Below, in pieces: positions 7,900 to 15,671 of a stretch of DNA of 25,720 nucleotides. Source of the DNA: an uncultured Eubacteriales bacterium (GTDB lineage: Bacteria > Bacillota > Clostridia > Tissierellales > Peptoniphilaceae); assembly GCA_902488815.1 (NCBI GenBank), contig CABTXP010000021.1, positions 1-25,720 on the forward strand, given 5' to 3'. The notes beneath the pieces are model-generated. The model saw nothing but the letters and a program-made list of their open reading frames with translations. It was not told the DNA's origin and did no database searches. The translations under genes were made by a program, and so were the position numbers. How positions within the stretch are numbered: position 1 is the stretch's first letter; each line of letters begins with the position of its first letter.

Positions 7900-8497
7900 A
7901 ATCTTCACTGTAGTGTTCTATAACATCGTTAAGAACACTCCATACAAATTCCACTTCTTCTCTCTTCTCTGATGAGAAGGGAATTATCATGTCCGTGTTT
8001 TTAATTTTAAGTGCCTTGGCAATTTCATTTACATGGGCCTGCACCTTGCCCTTGGATATTTTATCCTTCTTCGTCGCCACAACTATTCCGGAAAAGCCGG
8101 CCTCAACAAGTGCGGCGTACATTTCCTTGTCAAGAGCTGTAGGTTCGTGTCTTATGTCCACCAACAAAATTATTTCCAAAAGGCTTTCTCTGTTTTCAAT
8201 GTATTCGTTGATAATGTGTGCCCAAGACTCTCTCTCAGTCTTTGAAACTCTTGCATAGCCATAGCCCGGCAAGTCCACAAGCCTGAGCTTCCCATCTACA
8301 TTGTAAAAATTTACCGTTCTGGTCTTCCCGGGTGTGGAGCTGGTGCGCGCCAAATTTTTTCTACCTAAGAGAGCATTTATAAAGGAGCTTTTACCCACAT
8401 TACTCCTACCTGCAAGAGCAAACTCCGGCAAGTTGTCATCGGGATAATTTTTTTGTGAAACTGCAACCCTTTCCAATTCAGGATTTTTAATTTTCAT
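7898..8497 (-). CDS. ysxC: Ribosome biogenesis GTPase YsxC/EngB
   Basis: A 199-residue small GTPase of the TrmE-Era-EngA-EngB family, needed for late 50S ribosomal subunit assembly. G1 is GRSNVGKS (30-37), G2 lies in the STPGKTRT segment (54-61), G3 is DLPGYG (75-80) and G4 is TKKD (142-145). The length is typical. Its ATG follows the lon stop by two bases, and its GGAG site is inside the last codons of lon, so the two are translated as a coupled pair. The lon-ysxC order is common in Firmicutes. Confidence 0.96.
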   Translation of the reverse strand: MKIKNPELERVAVSQKNYPDDNLPEFALAGRSNVGKSSFINALLGRKNLARTSSTPGKTRTVNFYNVDGKLRLVDLPGYGYARVSKTERESWAHIINEYIENRESLLEIILLVDIRHEPTALDKEMYAALVEAGFSGIVVATKKDKISKGKVQAHVNEIAKALKIKNTDMIIPFSSEKREEVEFVWSVLNDVIEHYSED

Positions 8498-8499
8498 CT

Positions 8500-10812
8500 C
8501 TACTCCTTTATCGCTTCTTTAAATACTTCCAAAACATCTTTCACATAGACGATGTCTATGGCAAGTTCAATTTCTTCTTCTATTTCTCTCACGTCTTTTT
8601 TGTTTTCATAGGGAACTATTGCTTTTTTAACGCCCACCCTTTCAGCAGCCAAAAGTTTTTCTTTAAGGCCGCCTATGGGTAGAACCTTGCCACGCAAAGT
8701 TATTTCCCCTGTCATTGCAACTAATCTGTCCACTCTCTTGTCAGTCAGCGCGGAGTAAAGTGCCGTCGCAATTGTAATACCTGCGGAAGGTCCGTCCTTG
8801 GGTACAGCACCTTCAGGTACGTGAACGTGTATGTCAAGTTTCTTTAATGCCTCAGGGTCAATGCCTAACTTCTTTGCATTACTTGCCATGTAGGACATAC
8901 TTGCCTTGGCCGATTCCTTCATTACGTCCCCTAAGGAGCCGGTTAAAACCAATTTGCCCGTGCCTTCCATTGTAATTACTTCCACATCAAGGGTTATGCC
9001 GCCGACCTGTGTCCATGCAAGACCCTTTACCACACCCACTTGGTCTGTGGCATCCACATCTTCTATTCTGTAAACTCTCTCCCCAAGGTACTCGCTTAAA
9101 TTCCTTGAGGTGACACTTATAGTCTTTACATCTTCTTCTACAATTTTAAGAGCCGCTTTTCTCACAATCTTTGCAATTTGTTTTTCCAAAGCTCTTACGC
9201 CGGCTTCCTTGGTGTAGTAGTCGATTATATCTCTTATGGCACCGTCTGAAATTCTCACGGCTTTCTTCGTAAGGCTTGCGTCCTTCAGTTGCTTACCTAC
9301 TAAATATTTTTTGGCAATATTAAACTTTTCTTCCGCAGTGTAGCCTTCAATGGAAATAACTTCCATTCTGTCAAGTAGGGGTGCGGGAATTGTGGCGGTT
9401 GTATTTGCCGTCGTTACAAAAAATACCTTTGAAAGGTCAAAGGGCAGCTCCAAGTAGTGATCCGTAAAAGTTTGGTTCTGCTCCGGATCTAAAACTTCCA
9501 AGAGAGCACTTGCAGGATCTCCTCTGTAGTCGTTGCCCACCTTGTCGATTTCGTCAAATAAGAAGACAGGGTTGTTTTCCTTCGCCCTCTTCATAAGTGA
9601 CATTACTCTTCCCGGCAAAGCTCCCACATACGTCCTTCTGTGACCTCTGATTTCAGCTTCGTCTCTTACGCCGCCTAAGCTCATGCGGACGAAATTTTTA
9701 TCCAAGGCATGAGCTATTGATGTTGCAATTGAAGTCTTGCCTACTCCCGGAGGACCTACCAACAATAGAATTGTGCCCTTGGGTTTTTTGGCAAGCTTTC
9801 TCACCGCAATAAATTCCAAAATTCTCTCTTTCACATTTTTAAGGCCGTAGTGTTCCTTGTCAAGGATAGTCCTCGCCTTTTTAATGTCTATATTTTCATC
9901 TCCGCCTTCAAGCCAGGGAAGGTCAAGTATCCAGTCCAAATAGTTTACAAGTACAGTGTACTCAGGTGACATTTGATTGATTTCCGAAAGTTTTGCCGCT
10001 TCCTTTAAAGCCTTTTCTCTCACTTCTTCAGGCAGTTTTTTTAGTTTAATTTTTTCTTCATAGGAGCGGGACAAATTCTCTTCCGACTCACCTAATTCGT
10101 CTCTTATGACTTTTATTTGCTCTTTAAGGTAGTACTCCTTTTGCACCTTGTTCATGCGGGACTGTACTTCGTCATCGATTTTCTTTTCAAGAGTTAAGAG
10201 CTCATTTTCTTTTTGCATCACTTGGTGAAGGAGTTTCATCCTCTCAAACAAATTCAAAGTCTCTAAAATTTTTTGAGCATCATCTATACTCATTTCCACG
10301 CAACTTGCTATTGTATCTGTATAGGAACTGTATGTGGAGTCATTTACAACACTTGACAAAAGTCCAGGGAAAATTTTCGGGTTCAACTCCTGAAACTCAA
10401 ACAGATCTTCCGCCAAAAGCCTTTTAGCCGCTTCATAGTTTCTGTTTTCGTCACCCATGTCTTCGTCAATGGATAAAATTTCCCCCTCGAAGAAGGCGTC
10501 TTTATCTGTAAAACTTTCTATTTTGCCTCGTTTACTTCCCTCTACAAGGACTCTTATAATACCTCCGGGAAGTTTTATGGTCTGTTTAATTGTGGCAATG
10601 GTGCCGTATTTATAAAAACCGTCCTCTCCGGGCTCAATAACATCCCCGTCTTTTTGACATGTCAAAAATATGGTGCCACCATTCGACTCGGCAGTTTCTA
10701 AAGCGGCTATGCTTTTTTTTCTGCCTGCGTCAAAGTTTGTAATTGCACCGGGAAATACTACCATATTCCTTAAAGGGACTATGGGCAGTGTGATTTTCTT
10801 TGTCTTTTGCAT
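8500..10812 (-). CDS. lon: ATP-dependent endopeptidase Lon
   Basis: A 770-residue LonA protease degrading misfolded and regulatory proteins in the cytoplasm. The N-terminal substrate domain opens with LPIVPLRNMVVFPGA and is followed by a long coiled-coil-rich region (about 190-300). The AAA+ module has Walker A GPPGVGKT (353-360) and the Walker B segment VFLFDEIDK. The C-terminal protease domain has the Ser-Lys dyad: Ser676 in DGPSAG and Lys719 in GGLKEK. The length is close to the E. coli (784) and B. subtilis (774) enzymes. Its ribosome site is AGAGGT. A terminator hairpin separates it from clpX only about 20 bases before its start, and I see no clear promoter in that gap, so expression may depend on read-through or on a promoter inside clpX. 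Confidence 0.98.
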   Translation of the reverse strand: MQKTKKITLPIVPLRNMVVFPGAITNFDAGRKKSIAALETAESNGGTIFLTCQKDGDVIEPGEDGFYKYGTIATIKQTIKLPGGIIRVLVEGSKRGKIESFTDKDAFFEGEILSIDEDMGDENRNYEAAKRLLAEDLFEFQELNPKIFPGLLSSVVNDSTYSSYTDTIASCVEMSIDDAQKILETLNLFERMKLLHQVMQKENELLTLEKKIDDEVQSRMNKVQKEYYLKEQIKVIRDELGESEENLSRSYEEKIKLKKLPEEVREKALKEAAKLSEINQMSPEYTVLVNYLDWILDLPWLEGGDENIDIKKARTILDKEHYGLKNVKERILEFIAVRKLAKKPKGTILLLVGPPGVGKTSIATSIAHALDKNFVRMSLGGVRDEAEIRGHRRTYVGALPGRVMSLMKRAKENNPVFLFDEIDKVGNDYRGDPASALLEVLDPEQNQTFTDHYLELPFDLSKVFFVTTANTTATIPAPLLDRMEVISIEGYTAEEKFNIAKKYLVGKQLKDASLTKKAVRISDGAIRDIIDYYTKEAGVRALEKQIAKIVRKAALKIVEEDVKTISVTSRNLSEYLGERVYRIEDVDATDQVGVVKGLAWTQVGGITLDVEVITMEGTGKLVLTGSLGDVMKESAKASMSYMASNAKKLGIDPEALKKLDIHVHVPEGAVPKDGPSAGITIATALYSALTDKRVDRLVAMTGEITLRGKVLPIGGLKEKLLAAERVGVKKAIVPYENKKDVREIEEEIELAIDIVYVKDVLEVFKEAIKE

Positions 10813-10823
10813 AATACCTCTTT

Positions 10824-10855
10824 CAAAAACAAAGACTCACTAAATGTGAGCCTTT
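10824..10855 (-). terminator. Terminator (possibly leaky) between clpX and lon
   Basis: On the minus strand AAAGGCTCAC-ATTTA-GTGAGTCTTT forms a stem with one G-T pair, followed by a T-rich run. It ends only about 12 bases before the lon start codon. Confidence 0.75.
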
Positions 10856-10862
10856 AAAAATT

Positions 10863-12080
10863 TTATTTTTTCTTATTGATTACTGTGGCGGGCTCAATGC
10901 CTTTTACAGTATCTTTTGTAATAATAACTTCTTCAACATCTTCTCTTGAAGGCATTTCAAACATTACATCAAGCATTGTTTTTTCCAAAATGCCTCTTAA
11001 GCCTCTTGCGCCGGATTTTTTCTCCACCGCATCTTTTGCAATTTCTTTTATTGCATCATCTTCAAATGTAAGCTTAATGCCGTCTAATTCCAAGAGATAC
11101 TTGTACTGTTCAATAAGTGCGTTCTTAGGCGTTGTCAAAATTTGAACCAGTGCCTTCTCATCTAATTCTTCCAAGGTTACGTTGACGGGAAGTCTTCCGA
11201 TAAATTCAGGAATCAGTCCGTATTTTAACAAGTCTTCTGTCTGTACGCTCTTTAAAACTTCGGAGAATGTCATCTTGTTTTTTTCCACATTTTGGCCGAA
11301 GCCGATGCTTGATTTGCCTACACGCTTTTCAATTATCTTGTCAATGCCGTCAAATGCTCCTCCTACTATAAAGAGAATATTTGTCGTGTCCACTTGGATG
11401 AATTCCTGATTGGGATGCTTTCTGCCCCCTTGAGGAGGTACATTGACTATACTGCCTTCGATAATTTTTAAAAGTGCCTGTTGCACTCCTTCGCCGGAAA
11501 CGTCTCTCGTAATTGAAACATTTTCCGATTTTCTCGCAATTTTGTCAATTTCATCAACGTAGATAATGCCTTTTTCCGCTTCTTCAATGTCGTAGTCCGC
11601 CGCTTGAATAAGTTTTAAGACTATGTTTTCCACGTCTTCTCCCACATATCCCGCTTCAGTTAAAGATGTGGCGTCGGCTATTGCAAAGGGCACATCTAAA
11701 ATTTTAGCCATTGTCTGTGCAAGTAGTGTCTTGCCGCTGCCTGTGGGACCTAAGAGCAAAATATTTGACTTTTGAAGTTCCACATCTCCGTCTTTGCCTT
11801 TTGAGTTTATTCTCTTGTAGTGGTTGTAAACCGCAACTGCAAGAGCCTTTTTGGCATCGTCCTGTTTTATGACATATTGGTCTAAGAATTTTTTAATTTC
11901 CGAAGGTTTTGGAAGTTTTAAATTTTTATCCGTTAATTTAGTTTTCGATTCTTCGTCAATCATGTCCTTACAAAGGTCTACACATTCGTTGCAAATGTAG
12001 ACATTAGGGCCTGCAATCAGTCTTTCAACTTGGTTTGCAGTCTTGCCGCAAAAGGAACATCTCAAGGTCTCATCGCTCAT
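10863..12080 (-). CDS. clpX: ATP-dependent Clp protease ATP-binding subunit ClpX
   Basis: A 405-residue AAA+ unfoldase feeding substrates to ClpP. The N-terminal zinc-binding domain has Cys8, Cys11, Cys30 and Cys33. Walker A is GPTGSGKT (111-118) and Walker B is IIYVDEIDK (172-180). The substrate-gripping RKH loop is at 220-222, and the IGFG loop (259-262) that docks into ClpP is present, so it is expected to work with the neighbouring ClpP. It starts one base after the clpP stop, with GGGAAGG inside the end of clpP as its ribosome site. The length is slightly below the B. subtilis protein (420). Confidence 0.98.
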   Translation of the reverse strand: MSDETLRCSFCGKTANQVERLIAGPNVYICNECVDLCKDMIDEESKTKLTDKNLKLPKPSEIKKFLDQYVIKQDDAKKALAVAVYNHYKRINSKGKDGDVELQKSNILLLGPTGSGKTLLAQTMAKILDVPFAIADATSLTEAGYVGEDVENIVLKLIQAADYDIEEAEKGIIYVDEIDKIARKSENVSITRDVSGEGVQQALLKIIEGSIVNVPPQGGRKHPNQEFIQVDTTNILFIVGGAFDGIDKIIEKRVGKSSIGFGQNVEKNKMTFSEVLKSVQTEDLLKYGLIPEFIGRLPVNVTLEELDEKALVQILTTPKNALIEQYKYLLELDGIKLTFEDDAIKEIAKDAVEKKSGARGLRGILEKTMLDVMFEMPSREDVEEVIITKDTVKGIEPATVINKKK

Positions 12081-12081
12081 T

Positions 12082-12669
12082 TTAACCTTCCCTTGAAGTT
12101 ATTACTTTGTCAATTATTCCGTACTCCAATGCTTCCTGTGCTGACAGGAAGTAATCTCTGTCCGTGTCTTTTTCCACTTTTTTAAGAGGTTGACCTGTTC
12201 TTTCAGAGATAATTTTATTTAATCTGTGTCTTATTTCAATAATCTTTTCCGCGTGAATCATAATGTCGGAGGCTTGTCCTTGTGCTCCGCCCAGGGGTTG
12301 GTGAATCATAATTTCCGAATTGGGAAGTGCGATTCTCTTGCCCTTTGTACCTGACAACAGAAGCATTGCTCCCATTGATGCTGCAAGTCCTACGCAAATT
12401 GTACTTACATCACACTTTATATATTGCATAGTGTCATAAATTGCAAATCCTGCAGATACGGAACCTCCCGGAGAGTTAATATATATTTGAATGTCCTTGT
12501 CCGGATCTTCCGATTCCAAGAACAAAAGTTGAGCAATTACCAAGTCTGCGGTAACGTCATTTACTTCTCCTGTCAAAAATATAATTCTGTCTTTGAGAAG
12601 TCTTGAATAAATATCATAGCTTCTCTCTCCTCTGTTGGTTTGTTCAACTACCATTGGCACTAATGCCAT
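12082..12669 (-). CDS. clpP: ATP-dependent Clp protease proteolytic subunit ClpP
   Basis: A 195-residue serine protease that forms the tetradecameric barrel of ClpXP. With the start at 12669 the catalytic triad falls at Ser98 (GLAASMGAM), His123 (MIHQPLGG) and Asp172, exactly the numbering of the B. subtilis enzyme. The frame is open to a GTG at 12678, but that codon is only a base or two from the AAAGG ribosome site. The ATG at 12669 has normal spacing and gives MALVPMVVEQTNRGERSYD, the conserved N-terminus. It lies between tig and clpX in one operon. There is no CtsR or CIRCE operator upstream of the operon. Confidence 0.98.
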   Translation of the reverse strand: MALVPMVVEQTNRGERSYDIYSRLLKDRIIFLTGEVNDVTADLVIAQLLFLESEDPDKDIQIYINSPGGSVSAGFAIYDTMQYIKCDVSTICVGLAASMGAMLLLSGTKGKRIALPNSEIMIHQPLGGAQGQASDIMIHAEKIIEIRHRLNKIISERTGQPLKKVEKDTDRDYFLSAQEALEYGIIDKVITSREG

Positions 12670-12684
12670 AACAGTCACACCTTT

Positions 12685-14073
12685 CTATTTTTCTTCCTCT
12701 TTTTCTTCTTTGTCTTCTTTGTCGGAAGCTTTTTTTGAAGCCTTTTTAGATGCTTTCTTTTCAGCTTTTTCAGGCTCTGTAAATTTTGCATTTTCAACTA
12801 AAAATTCAACTGCTTTTTTAGATGCTATGTCTTCTTTCATGCCTTGAGGATTTTGTGACAATAGGAATTTAACCATTTCTTCCATCTTTTCGTCGTCTTC
12901 CTTCATGCCGTATTTTAAAGCTGTCTTCTTAGCTTCTTCTTTCATTTCTTCTTCCGTAACGTCAATATTTTCCATGTGCTTTACAGCTTCAACTGCAAGT
13001 CTTGCCTTTACGGTTTTTAAAGCTTCAGGGCGTCTTTCTTTCTTGTAATCTTCCAAGTTTGTGCCAAGCATTTGAAGGTATTGTTCAAAGCTCATGCCTT
13101 GCATTTGAAGTGAACGGTTGTAGCCGTCAATTTCAGTGTCGATTACCGTGTCAATCATAGCTTCCGGCACATCGTCTGAAACTTGTTCAATTAACTTTTC
13201 AATTACTTTATTTTCTCTTTCAACCTTTGCCTTGTCTTCAAATTCCTTTTCTTTCTTAGCTTTTAAGTCCTTTCTGAATTCTTCAACTGTGTCAAAGTCT
13301 GAAATGTCTTTGATAAATTCATCATCTAACTCGGGAAGCTCTTCATAGCCTATTGAGTTGAGTTTTATTTTAAACACGGCGTCCTTGCCCTTTAGATTTT
13401 CCGCATGGTAGTCTTCAGGGAATTTAACGTTAATGTCAAATTCGTCGCCTACGTTTTTGCCTGCGATTTGTTCTTCAAAACCTTCGATAAAGGTCTTGGA
13501 TCCAAGTTCAAGTTCTTGGTTTTCACCCTTGCCGCCTTCAAAAGCTACATCGTCTACAAAGCCTTCAAAGTCAATGTTTACCTTGTCACCTTCTTTTGCA
13601 GGACGATCATCTACATTTATAAGTCTTGCGTTTTTAGCTCTTTCGTTTTCAACAAGGCTGTCTAAAAGTTCATCTGTCACTTCATATTTAACATCTTCAA
13701 CTTCAATGCCCTTGTAGTCTTTGATTTCAACTTCAGGTTCTACATCAACCTTTACGTCCATTACAAGATCCTTGCCCGGTTCTCTTTCGCCAAAGTCCAT
13801 GTCAGGCATGTCAATGGGTTTTAAGTTAAGTTCTTTAACTGCGCTGTCGTATTTTGCAGGTAAAATGTCGTTAATGGCTTCTTCAAAGAATATGTCTTTG
13901 CCGTACATATTTTGGATCATCTTCATAGGAACGTGTCCTTTTCTGAATCCCGGCATTACAAAATCTTTTTTATTTTTCAAATAAGCTTGTCTTTCTGCGT
14001 TATTTAATTCCTCTGCACTGATTGTCAGTTTAAAAGAAACAGTATTTCCTTCTTTTTTAATTAATTCAACCAT
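12685..14073 (-). CDS. tig: Trigger factor (ribosome-associated chaperone and peptidyl-prolyl isomerase)
   Basis: A 462-residue chaperone that binds the ribosome exit tunnel and nascent chains. The N-terminal domain carries the ribosome-binding loop GFRKGHVP (near 34-41; usually GFRKGKVP, so one Lys is His here). The FKBP-type isomerase domain spans about 140-240 (GDKVNIDFEGF, FIEGFEEQI), and the rest is the helical chaperone arm. The extreme C-terminus is a low-complexity Lys/Ala/Ser then Glu/Lys tail of roughly 30 residues, longer and more charged than usual. The frame is open to an ATG at 14085, but that codon overlaps the GGAGGT site (14083-14078). The ATG at 14073 is correctly spaced, so it is the start. 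It is first in tig-clpP-clpX. Confidence 0.96.
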   Translation of the reverse strand: MVELIKKEGNTVSFKLTISAEELNNAERQAYLKNKKDFVMPGFRKGHVPMKMIQNMYGKDIFFEEAINDILPAKYDSAVKELNLKPIDMPDMDFGEREPGKDLVMDVKVDVEPEVEIKDYKGIEVEDVKYEVTDELLDSLVENERAKNARLINVDDRPAKEGDKVNIDFEGFVDDVAFEGGKGENQELELGSKTFIEGFEEQIAGKNVGDEFDINVKFPEDYHAENLKGKDAVFKIKLNSIGYEELPELDDEFIKDISDFDTVEEFRKDLKAKKEKEFEDKAKVERENKVIEKLIEQVSDDVPEAMIDTVIDTEIDGYNRSLQMQGMSFEQYLQMLGTNLEDYKKERRPEALKTVKARLAVEAVKHMENIDVTEEEMKEEAKKTALKYGMKEDDEKMEEMVKFLLSQNPQGMKEDIASKKAVEFLVENAKFTEPEKAEKKASKKASKKASDKEDKEEKEEEK

Positions 14074-14110
14074 TTCTACCTCCATTGGTCACATATTACA
14101 TAATGTTAAA

Positions 14111-14139
14111 ATTTTATAACAAAGTCTCTATTTTTTCAA
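14111..14139 (-). promoter_or_regulatory. Promoter of tig-clpP-clpX
   Basis: On the minus strand there is TTGAAA (14139-14134), a 17-base spacer and TAAAAT (14116-14111). The predicted start is near 14104, about 30 bases before the tig ATG. It lies just after the stop of the PC4-like gene. Confidence 0.7.
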
Positions 14140-14152
14140 GTTTTAACGATAA

Positions 14153-14365
14153 TTAAGCCTTTTCCGACATGGAAGAGATTAAAATCTCCATTTCTTCCTT
14201 GGAAAGAGTGATGCCCTTCCCCGGTTTTTGATGGTCCTCCGACCAATTTCTAATGTCGTACTTAGGCGGATTGTCTTCCCATTTTACTATGTTTAATTCC
14301 TTTGTCCAATTTTTCGACTCGGAAAGCACTGCAATTTCTTTTACGATTTCAAATTTTATACTCAT
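14153..14365 (-). CDS. PC4/YdbC-like ssDNA-binding protein
   Basis: A 70-residue protein resembling the bacterial YdbC family, relatives of the eukaryotic transcription cofactor PC4, which bind single-stranded DNA as dimers. The supporting pattern is a beta-rich N-terminus (FEIVKEIAVLSES), then WTKELNIVKW, then KYDIRNWS and KGITLSKEE, the core of the PC4 fold and its closing helix. The GAGGT site is well placed for the ATG. It lies between crh and tig and has no terminator of its own before tig, so some tig transcription may come from here. The cellular role is unknown; function in replication or repair is only a family-based guess. Confidence 0.8.
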   Translation of the reverse strand: MSIKFEIVKEIAVLSESKNWTKELNIVKWEDNPPKYDIRNWSEDHQKPGKGITLSKEEMEILISSMSEKA

Positions 14366-14385
14366 TTCATACCTCGCATGCCACC

Positions 14386-14416
14386 ATAAAAAAAGAGTTT
14401 CTTAAAAAACTCTTTT
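14386..14416 (-). terminator. Terminator after crh
   Basis: On the minus strand AAAAGAGTTT / AAACTCTTTT forms a 10-bp stem with a 6-base loop and runs into a T tract, starting six bases after the crh stop codon. Confidence 0.85.
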
Positions 14417-14421
14417 AGTCT

Positions 14422-14667
14422 CTATAATATTTCAGAAAGTTCGTTTAAAGCTTCTTCAGAGTCAGGGCCTTCCGCATAAATCTTTATAGTTTCGCCGCCG
14501 AAAATTCCCAAACTCATAATGCCGATTATACTCTTTCCGTTTACTCTCTCCCCATTTGCTTCAAGAGTTATCTCGGAAGTATATTTGTTTGCCACTCTCA
14601 CGAAAAGAGCGGCTACACGAGCTTGCAAGCCGTCTTCATTTTTAACTTCCAATTTCCTCTCCATCAT
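14422..14667 (-). CDS. crh: Crh-like catabolite repression protein (HPr paralogue)
   Basis: An 81-residue protein with the HPr fold. The phosphotransfer histidine of true HPr (His15, GLHARP) is replaced by Gln15 (GLQAR), as in B. subtilis Crh, so it cannot pass phosphate in the PTS. The regulatory serine is kept: Ser46 in VNGKSIIGIMSLG, the HPr-kinase target through which Crh co-activates CcpA. The neighbouring proline (GLQARP in B. subtilis) is Val here. The ATG overlaps the whiA stop (ATGA), and starting at the first of two Met codons gives exactly the Crh numbering for Gln15 and Ser46. It closes the murB-rapZ-yvcK-whiA-crh cluster, matching B. subtilis yvcJ-yvcK-whiA-crh. That it is regulated by HprK is inference; neither hprK nor ccpA is in the window. 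Confidence 0.88.
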   Translation of the reverse strand: MMERKLEVKNEDGLQARVAALFVRVANKYTSEITLEANGERVNGKSIIGIMSLGIFGGETIKIYAEGPDSEEALNELSEIL

Positions 14668-15611
14668 TTCTCCACACTCCTTAAATTATTTGCAATCTCC
14701 TCTATTTTTTTAAATCTGTGATTAATTCCGCTTTTGCCTACAGGAGGGTTTGCCATTTGTCCCAAAGTCTTAAAGGAAGCCTCCATATTTGCAAGTCTAA
14801 GTCTTGCAACTTCCTCAAGCTCCGGCGGCAAATTTTTTAGCCCTATCTTTTCTTCAATAAGCTTTATATTTTCAACCTGTCTCACAGATGCTTTAACGGT
14901 TTTTTCCAAATTTGCGGTTTCGCAATTCACAAGTCTGTTGACGTGATTTCTCATGTCCTTTACGACTCTTATATTTTCAAAGTCCAATACTCCCTTGTTG
15001 GCATCTATTACCGCCAAAAAGTCGCTGATTTGATCCGCCTCTTTAAAGTAGAGTATGGGACTTTCCTTACGCATTGTCATCCCCGGCTTTAAGCCGAAGT
15101 GGCTCATAACGTCAATCATTGACTTGTAGTGAGCTTCGTTTTTTAAAATCATCTCCAAGTGATAGCCCCTCTCCGGATTGGTTACGGAGCCGCCGCCTAA
15201 AAATGAGCCTCTTATGTATGCCCTCTTACAACATGTGCTTCTGTATATCTCTTTGGGAAGTTGATAGTTGGGACTGAAGTAGTTGTCATTTGTTATAAAT
15301 CCCGTGTCATACAACAGGACCTTCCCTTGATTTACATCTTCCAAGACTATGTTGTAGTTGTTGTTTTTTTTGAGAGCCGAGTTTTTACTTACATAAGCCG
15401 AGACGTCGTCGGAATAAAATCTCTTGATAAAAGTAAAGATTCTCCTTGCCACGGAAGCGTTTTCAGTGACAAATCTAATTTCCGGTCCACCCTGTCTCAA
15501 GGTTATGTGTCCGTTCATCCTCACAAAGCCTGCAAGCTCTGCAATTACACAACATGACCTGTCTATTTTAACTTTTGCCGCCTCATTTTTTACTCTGTTT
15601 GAAAAACTCAT
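14664..15611 (-). CDS. whiA: DNA-binding protein WhiA
   Basis: A 315-residue protein combining a degenerate LAGLIDADG homing-endonuclease-like N-terminal domain (about 15-190) with a C-terminal helix-turn-helix region (about 220-310, ELEEVARLRLANMEASFKTLG and the SGINHRF end). In Streptomyces it is a sporulation regulator; in B. subtilis it affects division and chromosome segregation. The frame runs to 15650, but the conserved N-terminus is MSFSNRVKNEAAKV, whose ATG at 15611 is preceded by AGGTG at normal spacing. A promoter with a palindrome lies directly upstream, so whiA-crh can be made apart from the rest of the cluster. Confidence 0.95.
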   Translation of the reverse strand: MSFSNRVKNEAAKVKIDRSCCVIAELAGFVRMNGHITLRQGGPEIRFVTENASVARRIFTFIKRFYSDDVSAYVSKNSALKKNNNYNIVLEDVNQGKVLLYDTGFITNDNYFSPNYQLPKEIYRSTCCKRAYIRGSFLGGGSVTNPERGYHLEMILKNEAHYKSMIDVMSHFGLKPGMTMRKESPILYFKEADQISDFLAVIDANKGVLDFENIRVVKDMRNHVNRLVNCETANLEKTVKASVRQVENIKLIEEKIGLKNLPPELEEVARLRLANMEASFKTLGQMANPPVGKSGINHRFKKIEEIANNLRSVEK

Positions 15612-15627
15612 ACTACACCTGCTTATA

Positions 15628-15657
15628 ATTATACAGGAAAACAAATGCATTTGTAAA
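15628..15657 (-). promoter_or_regulatory. Internal promoter for whiA-crh, with palindrome
   Basis: On the minus strand there is TTTACA (15657-15652), an 18-base spacer and TATAAT (15633-15628). The spacer holds the perfect 14-base palindrome ACAAATGCATTTGT (15641-15654). The predicted start, near 15621, leaves a leader of about 10 bases with the ribosome site at its 5' end. Confidence 0.65.
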
Positions 15658-15671
15658 TGAGTGTGTTGAAA

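Noticed and set aside
12670..12678. GTG start for clpP
   Set aside because: It is almost on top of the ribosome site. The ATG at 12669 gives the exact family N-terminus and catalytic numbering.
12635..13984. Several Ser/Phe-rich plus-strand frames opposite tig and clpP
   Set aside because: Their composition is what the complement of Lys/Glu-rich coding sequence gives. They have no start signals.
14074..14152. CIRCE or CtsR operator ahead of tig-clpP-clpX
   Set aside because: Neither the CIRCE inverted repeat (TTAGCACTC arms) nor tandem GGTCAAA heptads are present. Only a plain promoter and a short AT-rich TGTTA/TAACA repeat are seen.
14422..14667. Calling this gene HPr (ptsH)
   Set aside because: The essential His15 is Gln and the gene neighbours match crh.
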